A stretch of 64,000 bases of DNA from Eutrigla gurnardus (Eukaryota > Chordata > Actinopteri > Perciformes > Triglidae), in NCBI GenBank assembly GCA_963514095.1, contig OY741280.1, positions 4,966,395-5,030,394 on the forward strand, in the 5' to 3' direction. A model generated the notes under the pieces. It saw nothing but the letters and a program-made list of their open reading frames with translations, ran no database searches and was not told the origin of the DNA. The first letter of the stretch is position 1. Every line of letters begins with the position of its first letter. The position numbers and the translations under genes are program-made. Shown here one piece after another: positions 10,658 through 23,162 of this stretch.

Positions 10658-12506
10658 TATGTCAATCTGACAGTGTGCACATGCATGTGTAAGTATGTGG
10701 GTGTGAGGTGCTGACAATAAAGTGCAGCACAACTAGCCATCACCATCATCCCATACAGTCAATACAGTAGTATTAATACAAGGCCTTGAGACATAGTTCA
10801 GAGGTGTTCAGGCAGAAACTGTTTCCACTGTGGCGAAAACTGGTCTCACCAGGGCTCAGGGCCAGGAAATGCTTCACATATCACTGAACGCAGTGTTGGA
10901 AAATTGATTCACCGACTGTCATTAATGTATCACAAGCATTGTGAGTATCATAAAGAGGGCGGGTCTCGAACCGCTGGCAATGTTTCCTGTTCTACCATAT
11001 GACGATGTGCAGGATCACTGTTGCCCATTCGGGGACGAAAGAGGCAAAACGTTTGAAGATATGATTTATTAAAAGAAAGCCCTGATTTGGCCGTTTTGGC
11101 CTCAGCGGAAAACCACACTAGCGAGCAGATTTAGCCCCTGACGTGTCATATTAGCTTTACCAGTTTTGTAAAATTAAGATAGAAACCATGTGTCTGTCGT
11201 GTATTATTCAATTTTTTGTCCATTTTTGTTTTTACAGCACAGCAGCTTGGATACAACACACTATGTACGTATATCAAAGTCCTTATATATACTGTATAGA
11301 TCGGTTGGCAGGGGTAGCTGTGCATGTTTTTGTATAGTTCCGGTAATACAGCGACTAAGATGCAAAAAAAAAGCCTGTGCTGCTCGCTACATTGTGTTTC
11401 AAAGAGGTCACCTCACTCCGCACTGTGGTATAAACTCCACTGTCTGATGTGAACCCAAAAACAGGGTTGAGAATGTGACCCCCATGAGGGTTGTGGTAAA
11501 AGCTGTCGTATCCATAAAAGGTTTAATACGTTGTTAATCAATAGCCCAAACTAAAAATAAAGGCCCCTCTGGGTAGACAAACACGCACCACCACTGCTAC
11601 AGTGACACGGTCATAAGACACTCGCGCACCCCTCCACATTGTCACGTTGTTGAAAACTTAGCGTTAGCTACAGTAGATAGCTAAACGGAGGCGAATGGTT
11701 GGTCTTGAGTGAGCGAAAACACAGTTACGTACTGGTCTCTGTTTTTCACTGGGGGGGTTAAGGGAGCTGGACAGGAGGTTCGAGACAAGGAGAGACAGAC
11801 ATTTTCATTGAGATAATACCAGAAATTTAGTAGACAAACTTATATAACATAGATCTAAGCGCCTTGAAATATACTATCATATATATTTAGATATTCTATT
11901 TTTTTGTATTAGATGAAATAAATATATCCACAGATACTCTTATTTTTTCTTTTTTCTTTTTTTTTAAAACTGACCAGCTTTACATACACGCAACAACACA
12001 ATGGATAGACATGAGGTAAAAGAGGCGAAGGGAGAGAAGGAAAGATCAGTGGCTCATTTCTCTGAGTAAACAACCGCAACCGATGTAGAATGACCTCTTG
12101 ATCTTGTTGAGTCCAGATGGTTTGTAGCCAACTTACCTAGGCTAAATTAAGGTAATTTTTTTAGGTCACAGAGCTCGTTTGTACTTTGGGCAACAGACTT
12201 AAAGTTGCTTGTGAACGCACAGAAACACGTCACACTTACTCAATGCTTTTCCTGCATTTAAAATTTGTATACGCTGCTATTCGCTGGATTGTAAAAAGCA
12301 AAGCCCTGAACTGCCTCCAACTTGGCCTGAATACAGTCAAGCTTTGTTGAAATAAATTAATTGAGAATTCCCCTGTCGTCAGTGACTATGAGGGAATATG
12401 TGTTCTAACACATCATATATTATAATTGTAATGTAACTTGGATTGAGAAAAAAGAACCCCAAATATCAAGATGCCAAACAACAATTTCCTCTAACACTAC
12501 CCACTG

Positions 12507-12508
<2 letters not shown>
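10656..12508. other. Intergenic, no gene seen
   Basis: No coding, RNA or transposon signature is recognised. Confidence 0.5.

Positions 12509-12598
<90 letters not shown>
12509..12598. repeat. Compound (CA)20(TA)25 microsatellite
   Basis: CA run at 12509-12548 passes directly into a TA run to about 12598, with a smaller TA run just after. Confidence 0.95.
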
Positions 12599-12599
<1 letters not shown>

Positions 12600-12601
<2 letters not shown>

Positions 12602-15020
12602 AAATATATATATAGCTTTATTTTCTTAAAGAAAGACAGACAAACTCTACACAACAAGTTTATGATAAAAACGTAAGTTCTAAGTAACTTTTTTTGTTTT
12701 CTTCAGCTGCAGTAACTTATGGCTCAGATGCAGTTCCAGGCAAACAAGAGCTGACCAGACTGTTATGGGAACGATGGCTCAGGACGTGTGACCCACTGAA
12801 AAAACACAAATGCTGTTGTGCCAGCGGTTCTTGCTTCTCCACAAACTCTCCACTGAAGTCCACTGTCCTGATGCTAAGTTCTAATGTTGATGGTTATAAG
12901 TGTCTACTCTAGCAAAGTACTTGACATCGGAGTGTAACTGCTGGTGTCAGCTCGGTCGTGGATTAAAAAGCTATAGCTCTTGATTACAAATTTACAAGAT
13001 GAGAAATACAATTTTTTTTCAAACAACAAAAATCACATGGGAGGTGCTGCTGTGTCTTTCATACTGAAATCCAGCCCTTCTTCCGACTGTTTCATCTGCC
13101 AGCTGGCATCCAACACAGGCACAGTCTCTCTGACATCAAAAACGGCACTGGCACTAGATCTCGTTTCACATCAATCAAATTCCTCCCCATCCAATCATAC
13201 TGTCTTGGTAGCATGAGGCTAACCCCAGACACATTGAGTAAAGCACATACCTCCATACTCATACTTAACACAGATCATATGGCAGGAGCAATTAGCATAA
13301 GGCTATATGTATTTATTTCCCTGCAACAATCTTTGACCTTGTCTCACAAAAATGTGACGCTCCATCATGTTAATATCCTGCTCACACCTGGGTTGGTTTT
13401 GTTGTATTTCTAGTAGTTGCACCAATTGGACGACTTGCAAAAGAAAAAGAAAACCAAGTTGCAGATCTAATCCTTCACCAACAACTGTAGACGTGACCTA
13501 CAAGATGATCACACCATCGCCTGTGTAAGGCTTCATCAAAATGAATTAAAGTCAACTCTCTTCACATCTCTTTGACTAGCCACAAGCGCTAACCATCAGA
13601 AATTCCTCCCCTCTTAAATGTTGTTGCAACACACTCGACAGTGGCTGACTTTACATTCAGTCAAATACAGGGAGGGACTGGACACCGCCTCCATTGTTGT
13701 CGTTAGGTAGTTGAGAGAACGTTTCATGTACAGCTTGAGTAGCATGGCACAGTGCTTACATTGTATTAGACTTAATCTTGATATATTTAACACAATCAAT
13801 AACAACAACAACAACAACTACAACACGGACGTAAAATCAAAGTTTCAAAGTATAAAATTTAACGGAGGGGTGAATTATGTATTGCTCAAGAAAGAGACGA
13901 GATGACTTGACTTGTTCAGATGCGTGTTTCGTTGCATGTGCATGTATGCAAGTGTGGATGTGTGTGTGTGTGTTTGTGTGAGAGTGTGTATTTGGATGTG
14001 CGCATATTTGGGAGATGATGAAATACTCTGCGAGCTAAAAGTAAACATAGCAGCAAAGGTTATACAGATTGATGTCGAGCTCTACTTAAGTTTGGCACTC
14101 ATGGCTTTTCATTAAGCCAGTAGAATATCAGTCACAGTTGACTTACCCTGTTGTCAAGAATACAAACACAGAAAAGCACAGACACACTGAATAATCACAT
14201 CAAGGAGAGGAGCCAAGAAGGGAGGATGGGAGAGGAGATGATACGAGAGATGAGGAGACAGACGCATCAATAAGATGGGGAAGGAGGTAAAGCAGAGGAA
14301 AATAGAAAGTGAAAATAAGGGGTGAAAGACGGAAAGAAGGGGGTGGAACAAAACAGGAGAGGGTGCATGGATAACCCTGCTCTCCCTCTCAAAAATAAGT
14401 TTTTCATCATACATAACGAAGGTGCCTTGGGAGGGTGTCACAGTTCTGCGGGGGTGTAAACAGTTTGTTAAGGAAAAAGGACAGTAGGTGTAAGCGATTT
14501 GTTTAAGGGAAAAAAATATTAAGAACAATGTTCAGCGTTAAAGACTTCCGAGAGCAGCAGGCGAACAGTACTACAAAGTTCCTGAGCCCTCAGTAAGCAT
14601 TAAGAATCCTCTGAATACAAACTACTGCTCTGCTCCAACATCCAAACCCCTTTACTGTGTATAGCAAAGGAGTCTCCTTCAGTTGTACCAGTTTTAATGT
14701 CTGATTTGCTTTTAGTGTTTTGTTTAATAACCCAGTTCAGAATGCAAGTTGTTGCTGTGGTCTTAGTCTTTCACATACTGAGAGGGATGAAAGGAAACAA
14801 CAGCAAGCACAAGATTGCTTCTGTTTTCCTTTGACCTACCCCATAGTGTTTGTTTGTTTGTTTGTTTGTTTGTGCAGAACTTTAGCAAAGGGCTCAGTGC
14901 GTATACTTTACTGATTTGACTGTGCAGCCATGTTTCCTGCCAGACAGATTCAGATCCAGATCACCTGCTTAGCCCTAGCCTCGCAGGGGTCCCTTATGAC
15001 TTTTGATACCTTGTTGAACT
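12600..15020 (-). other. Probable grin2d 3' UTR and downstream flank
   Basis: The sequence directly 3' of the grin2d stop has no coding signal. Candidate polyadenylation hexamers on the minus strand are ATTAAA near 14724 and 14694, and AATAAA at 13312-13317 and 12617-12622. I cannot tell which is used. It also contains a GTTT run (14847-14871), an AAC run (13801-13818) and a purine-rich tract (14200-14350). Confidence 0.4.
14847..14871 (+). repeat. (TTTG)n microsatellite
   Basis: Six TTTG units within the probable grin2d 3' UTR. Confidence 0.9.
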
Positions 15021-18000
15021 TCAGACCTCACTCTCCACGCTGGAAAAATGGGCTGAGCCCCTTCTTGAGCAAAGGCTCTTGGCTTTCAGGGGTAAGTGAG
15101 GAGACTGAGGAAACCTCTGAGGCTGGGGTACAGAACGCAACCTCTGGTACTGTAGTTTAGCGCTTGCCGACGCCATAGAGGAGGGCTGGGGTGCCCCCGG
15201 AGTGGATGAAACTACAGAGGGGGAGGATACAGAAGAGGAAGAGTTAGGGGGAGGGACATGGATAGGGTGAGATGAGGACGGAGGAGCTGGGAGTGCGGGC
15301 AGTGGGGGAGGCAAGTTTGGTATGAGGCTCGGAGGTGGGGATGATTGCCGTCCTCGATCTCGATCCCTATCTGTTCTGCTCTGTGTTCGCTGCTGGTTAC
15401 TGAGGTTTGACTGGCTGCCAGATTTTGATGGATTTTGTGAGCGATCAGGTTTCGAGGAAGATGATGAGTCATGTTTGGGCTTCAGGGGGCCACCAAAACT
15501 CCGATGGTACAGCTCTTCCTGGCTTCGAGAGGTTATGCGGGCCCATTTTGTGGAATGAGTGTGCCGATGGTGTCGGGGGGAATGACAGGACGAACAAGCT
15601 GCGCGCCCTCTTCCCTTGTCCTTTGACTTGCGTTTACTCTTCTTCTCATCCTGAATGTGGAGTTTGTCGACTGACCAGTATCGTCGAGGAGGTGGTGGAG
15701 TGAGCGGAGGTGGGGGCCAGTGTGATCCTGATCCCCACACTCTGTCTCCTCCACCACCACCTCCGCCTCCACTAGAAACCCATCCACTTTCTGCTGTCCC
15801 CCACCTCTCTCCTCGCTCCAAGAACAGGTCATCTCTACTGTTGATGCTGCCAGCTTTATCCCTGGAGGGGTAGGTGCTGAAAAACCAACCTCCCCCGCCA
15901 ATCCCTCCAACTGCCCTGCCTTCATGATCCTCCCAGTACCTCTCAAATTTTCCAAACTCTCCTGAAGAGCCATCATCATCAGAGTATATTCCGACTACCT
16001 TATCACGTTCTCGCTCCTCATCTGACATTGTCCTTCCTCCTCCACGTCTCTTTCCACGCCCCACTTTCCCCCTCTCCAACTCAGAATCTTCATCCTCACC
16101 CCCTGCATCTGACTCCCACTCATGGAAAGATAACCCCTCCTTTGAGTGCATCTCACTTCTTCCATCCCGTCCCAGCAATGGCCTCCTTTCTCCTTCGATT
16201 CCTACAGTATCCCTGTCTGAACATTTACTCTTCCTCCTTTTAGAAGAGACAGGCAACAAGGGCAGAAAGGCAGATGGAATGGTGTCAGAGGATGCGTTGA
16301 CCCCTCCCCAGAACTTGACCGATGTCGAAGGTTTACTGGAGCTCTGATAGTGCTTGCTGTTCCTTCTTCTGATTTGTCTTTCTTTCCCTCTGCTGTCTTC
16401 CCCATCATCCCTCTCTTTATCTTCTCTTTCCTTTCTTTCCTCTTCCCCTGGGATGTTCCATCCATAGCTTCGGATTGAGCTTTCACTCTTTTTCCGAAAA
16501 GATTCTCGCCTCAGTGGTGGGTATGGTGGATAATCTGGTGTCCCTGATTTGAGTTCCTCTCTTTTTTCAACATCTCCTCCCTCCTGCTCTGACCTCTTCC
16601 GCTCCCTCTTCCTTATCTTATCGTCTTTCTTCCTCTTCTTTGCTTTGCGCCGCTTTCTCTCCCTTTCTCTCTCCCTCTCCTCCCTCTTCTTCTTCTTTCT
16701 GCCCTTCTTTCTCCTTTTCCTCTCACGCTCCCTTTCTTTGTGATGTCTCTTTTCCTCTCTACCCACTCCTCCATCTCCCCGGCTTGTTGTTCCTCCCCTT
16801 CCTCGCTCTCTGTCTCCCCATGATGCCCACCACTCCTGTAATTGGGCTAGCTGGCTGCCTGTCCTCTCTCTGCCATAATCCCTGTGAGGGCGTGGCTTTC
16901 GCGGCGGGACTGGTGGAGGTGGCGGACTGCATGGCAGCGAGCGTGATGACATGCGACGAGAACGAATCTTCCTCCGAGATCCCAGGAGGAGACTTGACTC
17001 CTCTGTAAGCAGATCTGAATCATAATCATCATCAACCGTAAGTTCCCGGTCACCTGCTCGATATCGGAAACTCAACGAAGAGTTGTAGGAGCTGTCACTT
17101 GAGCAGGAAGAGGGGGAATTTGACCGAGACATTGAGACCGAGGATGAAGAAGAGGACGAGGACGATGTAGAGGAAGAGGAAGAGGATGAGGCACTGGAGC
17201 ATGAAGAGTAGAAACGGCATGGGGAGGAGGGAGTGGTAGGAGTGTGTGTTGGGGAGGAGAGGGGTACAGGCAGAGCAGGAGGTGGAGGGGGACGTCGCCC
17301 TCTCCGACCACCTCCGTCAGTCACTCCATACCTCCCACCTCCTCGCCTTCCCAGAGGGAGTATATTCTCATACAGAGGACCTCCTGAGCTTTTTCTCCTT
17401 GCCTGAGCTAGACTTCCTCGTCGCCAGAAAGGAGGCCTTCGTGGGGAAGATGGGATCAGTGGAGGGGGCTTTGGGATTAAGTGCCCTGGGCCTTGTTGGG
17501 GGCCTTTAGAAGGCAGCCGTGGCATCCCTGAGGCTTTGATGCCTCTTGGATTCGATTTGGGAGTCTGCTGGGGGCCCCCTGCCTGTTGTTCAGAGTTAGC
17601 CCCTAGACCCTCTGGATCTATAGGACCATAGTAGCGCTTATATTCGTCTAGCCCTGTGTCACCTCCTCCCCCTGCTCCACCTGCAACTCCCCCTTGCAGG
17701 CTCCAGTGCTGTCCCAGGTTCGGCTGAAACTGCGGAGCCTGAAGTTCAGTGATCCCTCCTGCTATACCCCCAACACCCACTCCCCCACCACTTCCACTGC
17801 TCATGACCTTCTCTGGCTTTGGTCTGTTCCAGCGATCAACCACAGCTAGTCTGCGGTCATGGCGAGGCAAGAAGGAGGAGCAGGGCATGGGGCCTTCCAG
17901 CAAGGGGCTGTTTGAGGGTCCTAGAGCCATTGCTGAGTGTCCTGTAGTTGGCGGCGATCCAGGTAGCATGGTGGTATAGGTCGGCCCCTGTTGTTGTTGT

Positions 18001-18179
18001 TGGTGGTGCTTCTGCTGCTGTTGCTGCTGCACCATGGCAATGGCAGTTGTATTATTTATTGTGGCTGTAACAAGGTGTTGTTGGGCTGCAGTAGGCATGG
18101 TAGTCATGGTGTGGTATTGGGGCAAAGAGCCTCCTCCTGGTGCTGTCTCATCCTCAAACTGGCAGCAACTGTACATCCC
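15021..18179 (-). CDS. grin2d: GluN2D last exon: giant C-terminal cytoplasmic tail
   Basis: This 3,159-nt exon follows acceptor CACACAG and stays open to the TGA at 15021-15023, encoding Gly plus 1,051 residues. In order: MYSCC with paired Cys; a Gln/His tract at residues 50-63; RYYGPIDPEGLG near 180-195; a Ser run (about 320-365); a Lys/Arg/Glu region (about 470-535); RRPLLG; RYWSVDKL near 832; SQEELYHRSFGG; a Pro/Ser-rich stretch; and the end RRGSAHFSSVESEV, a class I PDZ ligand for PSD-95-type scaffolds. Mammalian GluN2D has roughly 440 residues here, so the fish tail is more than twice as long. The islands shared with mammals are short and separated by low-complexity expansions. No splice interruption is needed because there is no stop in 3.1 kb. 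Long antisense open frames here are by-products of biased composition. Confidence 0.95.
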   Translation of the reverse strand, partial: GMYSCCQFEDETAPGGGSLPQYHTMTTMPTAAQQHLVTATINNTTAIAMVQQQQQQKHHQQQQQGPTYTTMLPGSPPTTGHSAMALGPSNSPLLEGPMPCSSFLPRHDRRLAVVDRWNRPKPEKVMSSGSGGGVGVGGIAGGITELQAPQFQPNLGQHWSLQGGVAGGAGGGGDTGLDEYKRYYGPIDPEGLGANSEQQAGGPQQTPKSNPRGIKASGMPRLPSKGPQQGPGHLIPKPPPLIPSSPRRPPFWRRGSLAQARRKSSGGPLYENILPLGRRGGGRYGVTDGGGRRGRRPPPPPALPVPLSSPTHTPTTPSSPCRFYSSCSSASSSSSSSTSSSSSSSSSVSMSRSNSPSSCSSDSSYNSSLSFRYRAGDRELTVDDDYDSDLLTEESSLLLGSRRKIRSRRMSSRSLPCSPPPPPVPPRKPRPHRDYGRERTGSQLAQLQEWWASWGDRERGRGGTTSRGDGGVGREEKRHHKERERERKRRKKGRKKKKREERERERERKRRKAKKRKKDDKIRKRERKRSEQEGGDVEKREELKSGTPDYPPYPPLRRESFRKKSESSIRSYGWNIPGEEERKEREDKERDDGEDSRGKERQIRRRNSKHYQSSSKPSTSVKFWGGVNASSDTIPSAFLPLLPVSSKRRKSKCSDRDTVGIEGERRPLLGRDGRSEMHSKEGLSFHEWESDAGGEDEDSELERGKVGRGKRRGGGRTMSDEERERDKVVGIYSDDDGSSGEFGKFERYWEDHEGRAVGGIGGGGWFFSTYPSRDKAGSINSRDDLFLERGERWGTAESGWVSSGGGGGGGGDRVWGSGSHWPPPPLTPPPPRRYWSVDKLHIQDEKKSKRKSKDKGRGRAACSSCHSPRHHRHTHSTKWARITSRSQEELYHRSFGGPLKPKHDSSSSSKPDRSQNPSKSGSQSNLSNQQRTQSRTDRDRDRGRQSSPPPSLIPNLPPPLPALPAPPSSSHPIHVPPPNSSSSVSSPSVVSSTPGAPQPSSMASASAKLQYQRLRSVPQPQRFPQSPHLPLKAKSLCSRRGSAHFSSVESEV

Positions 18180-21100
18180 CTGTGTGGAGAGATAAAAGAG
18201 AGATTGTAGTTAGACCAGCAAGCTGCCAGGTATGATAAGGAAGAACTGAGCGTGTATGTGTGAGACAGAGAGACACAAAAAAAGAGACCGACAACCCTAA
18301 TTTAGCAAAGAGAAAACTGTAGAGCAGTTTTGATCTGATACCTACACAAATAATATAAACGCTATATTCTGAAAATTGCTAGTGTCATTGTTCCAGCCTT
18401 TACTAGTTTTGTCAAAATAAATCCAGATTTTTAGATGGACTTTCTCTGATTTCATTTTCTCCATTAACTGCCTAAACACACCTGGTTTATTTAGTTAATT
18501 TGTTTTGAAGAAAGAGGTTGTGGCTGTAATATTGTAGGCTACTCCTGTATAGAAACTAACAATAGTCAGTAGCTGTAAAAACAGGATAATATTTGGAGTC
18601 ATCCTGTCATCTTGTCTTGATAAATAAACACCATATGAATGCTATGCTGAAGAAAGTCTGATAAATAATACCCCGCAGCGGATCCAGTTAAACCTGTGAC
18701 CGGCTGCCACATCAAGAGACGATTTAAATGTATCTGGGCATATTTTTATTTATCCAGCCCCACTTTTTGTTCAGTACATTGCATAACAACCAACTGTGTA
18801 ACTTTGCTGGCTCAACACATTTTCCCAAAACAGTCTCCCGTATGGAAAGAAAATAGCTTTATTCTGTTTCTCAGCATCCTGGGAATCCCTACTAGTATTT
18901 TGCTTCTAGCTGTCTCTCTGTCACATCTCATATAAAGGCAGACAACATGGAGTGCTGGCCATTACATGAGACTTTCGGAGAAACTTTGAACTGAATTTAC
19001 CAAGACGTCAATTTTCTTACACTATCAAACCAAACAAAGCTTCTAGAAAACAAAACATCACTCAGCCAGGACAGAACTGGATTTTTTCCTCGAATCCACC
19101 GTGAAAAGGAGGTATGGTGGTGAAGGAGCCTCTGGAGAAAAGAGAAACCAATGAAACAGAGCAAAAAGAGCCAAATCTATTTTGTCATTTTGTAAATAAA
19201 ACTAGTGACAGATGCCAAATGTGAAGAAAATCACCTTTCCTCTCGGCTGCAAGTTTGCTTACTTTACCACAACCAAACAAGCTTAATGTCTTCTAGGTAT
19301 TTTCCAAGAGCACAAATTAAGATTAAAATATTTATTTTCTTTAAATTAATAAAGTAAACTACAACCAGACCTGATTCAGTAAAAAGCATACTTATATTAA
19401 ACCAAACCAAAACCTTTTCCTAAGCCTAACAAAGTACACCTCAAAACTAAAAAACAATATTTTGAAAAGACACAATGCATGTTACAAGCGAAAACTGTAA
19501 ATTTCTTGTGAACACAAATGTTTATTTAAAAAAATACACATGCAATGAGCCGAAACTGACACATCACTGACTTGTCCCCCTGATGCTAGAGGGGTAGCTA
19601 TAGAGCATCATAGTTTGAAGCATAGGGCCACTGACCGAGTAGCAACATTTGATGACCAACATCAAATCACAGCAGCTAAAATAGATATCTGACATTACAT
19701 GTATTACATATATACAATCTACAAGGCTTCATTAACCAGGCAGCATTTGGTTACGTGTTTGTTAGGTGTTTGAAGCAACTGTAGCAGTGATCACATAAAT
19801 GGTCCTCATTTATATAGCGCTTTTATCCAAAGCGCTTTACAGGAATGACTGACATTCACCCATTCATACATTCACACACCGACGACCACGCAGGGCGACA
19901 GCCAGCTCGTCAGGAGCAATTAGGGTGAGGCGTCTTGCTCAGGGACACCAGGCACTCAGCTAGGAGGAGCCGGGGATCGAACCAGCAATCTTGCGGTTAC
20001 CAGCCAACCTGCTCTACCTCCTGATCCTTTATTTTAAGTTGAAATAGATATGGGTCTCAAGATTGCGCTTGGCTTGCAGATTGTTTGGTATTTATCATTT
20101 AGTTAAATATCCAAGTATTTGAAATTGCGATAAGCAATTTCAGATTGAGTCATGCATGATTGTCTCATCTGAATATATATATATATATGTGGTCCCAAAA
20201 CCAAACCTTGTGGAACACCCCTATAAAGAGTGACTGGGCTGAACATGACATGACCATGTTCAACAATCTGAGATTAATGAGTAAATGTGGAATCACTTTG
20301 CCACTTTATATCTAATGCCGTCACTCAGCAAGTTGTTAATGAGTAATGGGGTCCACACTGTCGAAAGTCTTGTTTCAATATGACATGGGTATACAATCTC
20401 ATTTAGATGTGTCTTGGTGCTGATAGTTGTTGCCACTTGAGTGTAAATCAGATCACTTGCTTTTAATAAACTATTCCAAACGTACATGGTGAGAATCAGT
20501 GTCTTTTTACCATCGCAGCAGTAACATCCACAATGTTTGATATGGATAAAACATGAAATAAAAGAGTTGGAGTTAAAATTAATTGAAATTAGTAGCTCCT
20601 CATGACATCTTTTTAAATTTTAAAGCCTGAGCAGACTCAATCAATTACTCATGTCAGATGAGCAACACTACCTTTACTGTGCCTGCAAGCTCCTGCCTTT
20701 GTATATTTACACCTTGCTGTAAATAGATGGGACTCAATTAGCAGTCCTGTGGAGTGCCATGTAAATCACGAATACCCTATTATTCTTCATACGTGGAGAT
20801 GATTTATAATATCCTTCAAGATCTCTCACATCTTAATGAACAAATGTGTAGGGCCTTGTATAAATCTCTGTTCCCCTCCCAGACACGGATCTGATGGAGA
20901 GACTGTATTAATGGCCCTTCCGGACACATGAATCAGCAGTCCCGGCGGCAGAAGTGCTATCGCAGTCCCCAGAGCATCGGGCGCAGCACACTGTGAAATT
21001 GAAACTTGGGTGAGTCACTGATTGGGTTAAAGCATGCCACAGAGGCCAGCTGCAGAGGCTTTAAAGCAACATATAGCTTGGGAGGCAGAACCTAACTGAT

Positions 21101-23162
21101 CCAAGGGATTGCCCTTTGCGCAGAATTTATGTTTTTATCAACAGATAAGAGTAGGTTGCTCATGCAAGATAATATGCCAAGTGTGCGTGTGGATGTATGA
21201 AGAGAGGTGAAATTAATCTCCAAAAGGGTCAGCAGAGAAGGGATGAAACGTCAGTGAATATCTGGGAAGGGACATAATGGATTTTTACCCACGTGGTCGA
21301 TAAAAATTATCAATAAAACAGCGGAGTGTGTTCAGTAAATGGCTCTTCAGCCTTTTATCAGTGCATACACAAGACCTAGAGGTCTTTAACAGGACACATG
21401 CCTGACTGAATCTGACAAACTCAAAATTCAGCCAGGGGTTTGAGCATGCATACTGGGGGTTCAGGTAGGGTTTTGGCACTCAATACATTATTAAGCATAC
21501 ATTTCATAGTAAAAACAGCATTTTGTCTCAGGATTGGTTTCTAAATAAATCTAAACAAGTTGGCTATTCCTGAGCTGTAATTTCTTGTTACTGACTGGCC
21601 GACATATTCAAACAATATATCTGCGGCAGCAGACAAAATGTGGGCCCGGCAGAATTATTGGTCTAGCTCTATTTCATTTTAATTTGTCCTCGTTTCACTT
21701 GACCACACAGCCCTCCACATCAGAACACAAGAGCAGAAACTAGTTATTATTGAATGTTTATATTTTTATTGTAGTTTGTTTCTTGCCAGCCACGTTCATT
21801 CTCTTATATGAATTTCTTGACATGGCTGCTTTCATACCACACCTCAAATCATTTTACTGGGCTTTATACAAAACAAATATATATGCGGGAATAGAAACTC
21901 TTTCAGTTTATAGCCACTTGGCAAAGATATTGGCTGTGTCCAAAATGACTTGCTACTCACTTTTGGACTACATAGTTTGCCTTTTCATTGGGCTATCTGA
22001 ATGCATGGTGAGAATTATTACACTCTATTTAGTAGATTCAAAGTATCCCACAATACATGGTGAAAAGCAGTGTCCAACCATTGGCCACTAACCAAGCATT
22101 TTATACCATCACTTAAATTAATTCATTAATTTCACTGAAGGGCAACTCAACAACATAGCTTGTTCATCACAAACATGCATGTGGGTATTCACTGTGGAGG
22201 CTTGATTGTTGACGTTGATTTGACACGTTTGAATTGCGTGACAGCTATGACATAATTGACGGCGACCCCGAATAGTGTCTGAAAGTGTTCTTCACATTTT
22301 GCTGATGAGCTCACTATCAAGTCCTCTTCAGCAGTGAGTAGGGAGAAGTATATATTTTTTTTAATTACATGTTGTCATTGTCTTCATCTCACACGAGGCA
22401 AAGTGGTGATTCAGTAGTTGCTTCCTAGTTTATTGTTATAAACGTGTCCTTTTTTCATTAATCTATGATAGATTTAACCTCTGTGGGTGGTGAGTCCTAT
22501 ATTAATGTTACCACTGGTCGAGGTCGTTCACTTGTTATGCAATTCTTCATGATGATGTTTTATCTGTGTATGGCCTGGTATGTTTTTCATATTAATATAT
22601 AGGCTTGGGCTTCGTGCTGAAAAATGATCGAAGCCATTTAACTCTGCCCATGCTCAGATTGAATGAATGGGTCTGTGTTGGACTCCAGCCAAACTCCATC
22701 ACTACAGCAGGGATCTCCTTCCGGTTTGTGGGTGATGTATCTATCTGATTAGCATGGGTGAAGTGACAGTTTATTCCTACTATTTTAATGTTTCTTTTTG
22801 TGTTCAATGAATATTTTACATTTCATCTTACTTGCATCGTGCTATTCATTTTAAATTCCATTTTTAATCCACATTATGCTAGATGGGGACTGTTCGTTAT
22901 TTATGGAATGGACCACCGGAGGAAAATAGGGGGGTTATGTCTTTGTTGAGGGGTGGGTCACCCAACAATTTTTAGTCTGGTCCTTTTGTCATGAAAGTGC
23001 ATAAAGTGATCAGAGGTCCGAATAAATAACTTAAAATAAATAACGAACAGTCCCTTATGTAGAAATTTCATCACTTTCTCCTTTTTGTCTTTGGATCTCT
23101 CTGTGTTGATCCTTATCTGCCATTTCAGGGTTTGTGTACATCTTTCAATGTCTTGCAAACGG
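18180..23162. other. grin2d intron (last), left part
   Basis: AT-rich intronic DNA 5' of the giant exon on the minus strand. Apart from the SINE at 19800-20033 and a TA run near 20175, no feature is recognised. Confidence 0.6.
19800..20033 (-). mobile_element. tRNA-derived SINE, copy 1
   Basis: Read on the minus strand: AGGAGGTAGAGCAGG and GGTTCGATCCCCGG form RNA polymerase III A- and B-box-like blocks. They are followed by CCTGAGCAAGACGCCTCACC and a tail with TAAAGCGCTTTGGATAAAAG. The head is truncated or altered (TCAGGAGG without the preceding TAGC). The same family is present at 57998-58168. Confidence 0.75.

Noticed and set aside
15533..17509. Several long open frames antisense or in other frames over the last exon
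   Set aside because: The extreme composition of the GluN2D tail opens other frames. None has a family motif, and the minus-strand frame is clearly the coding one.
19960..20010. tRNA gene
   Set aside because: A- and B-box-like blocks belong to a SINE body shared with 57998-58168; no complete tRNA fold.
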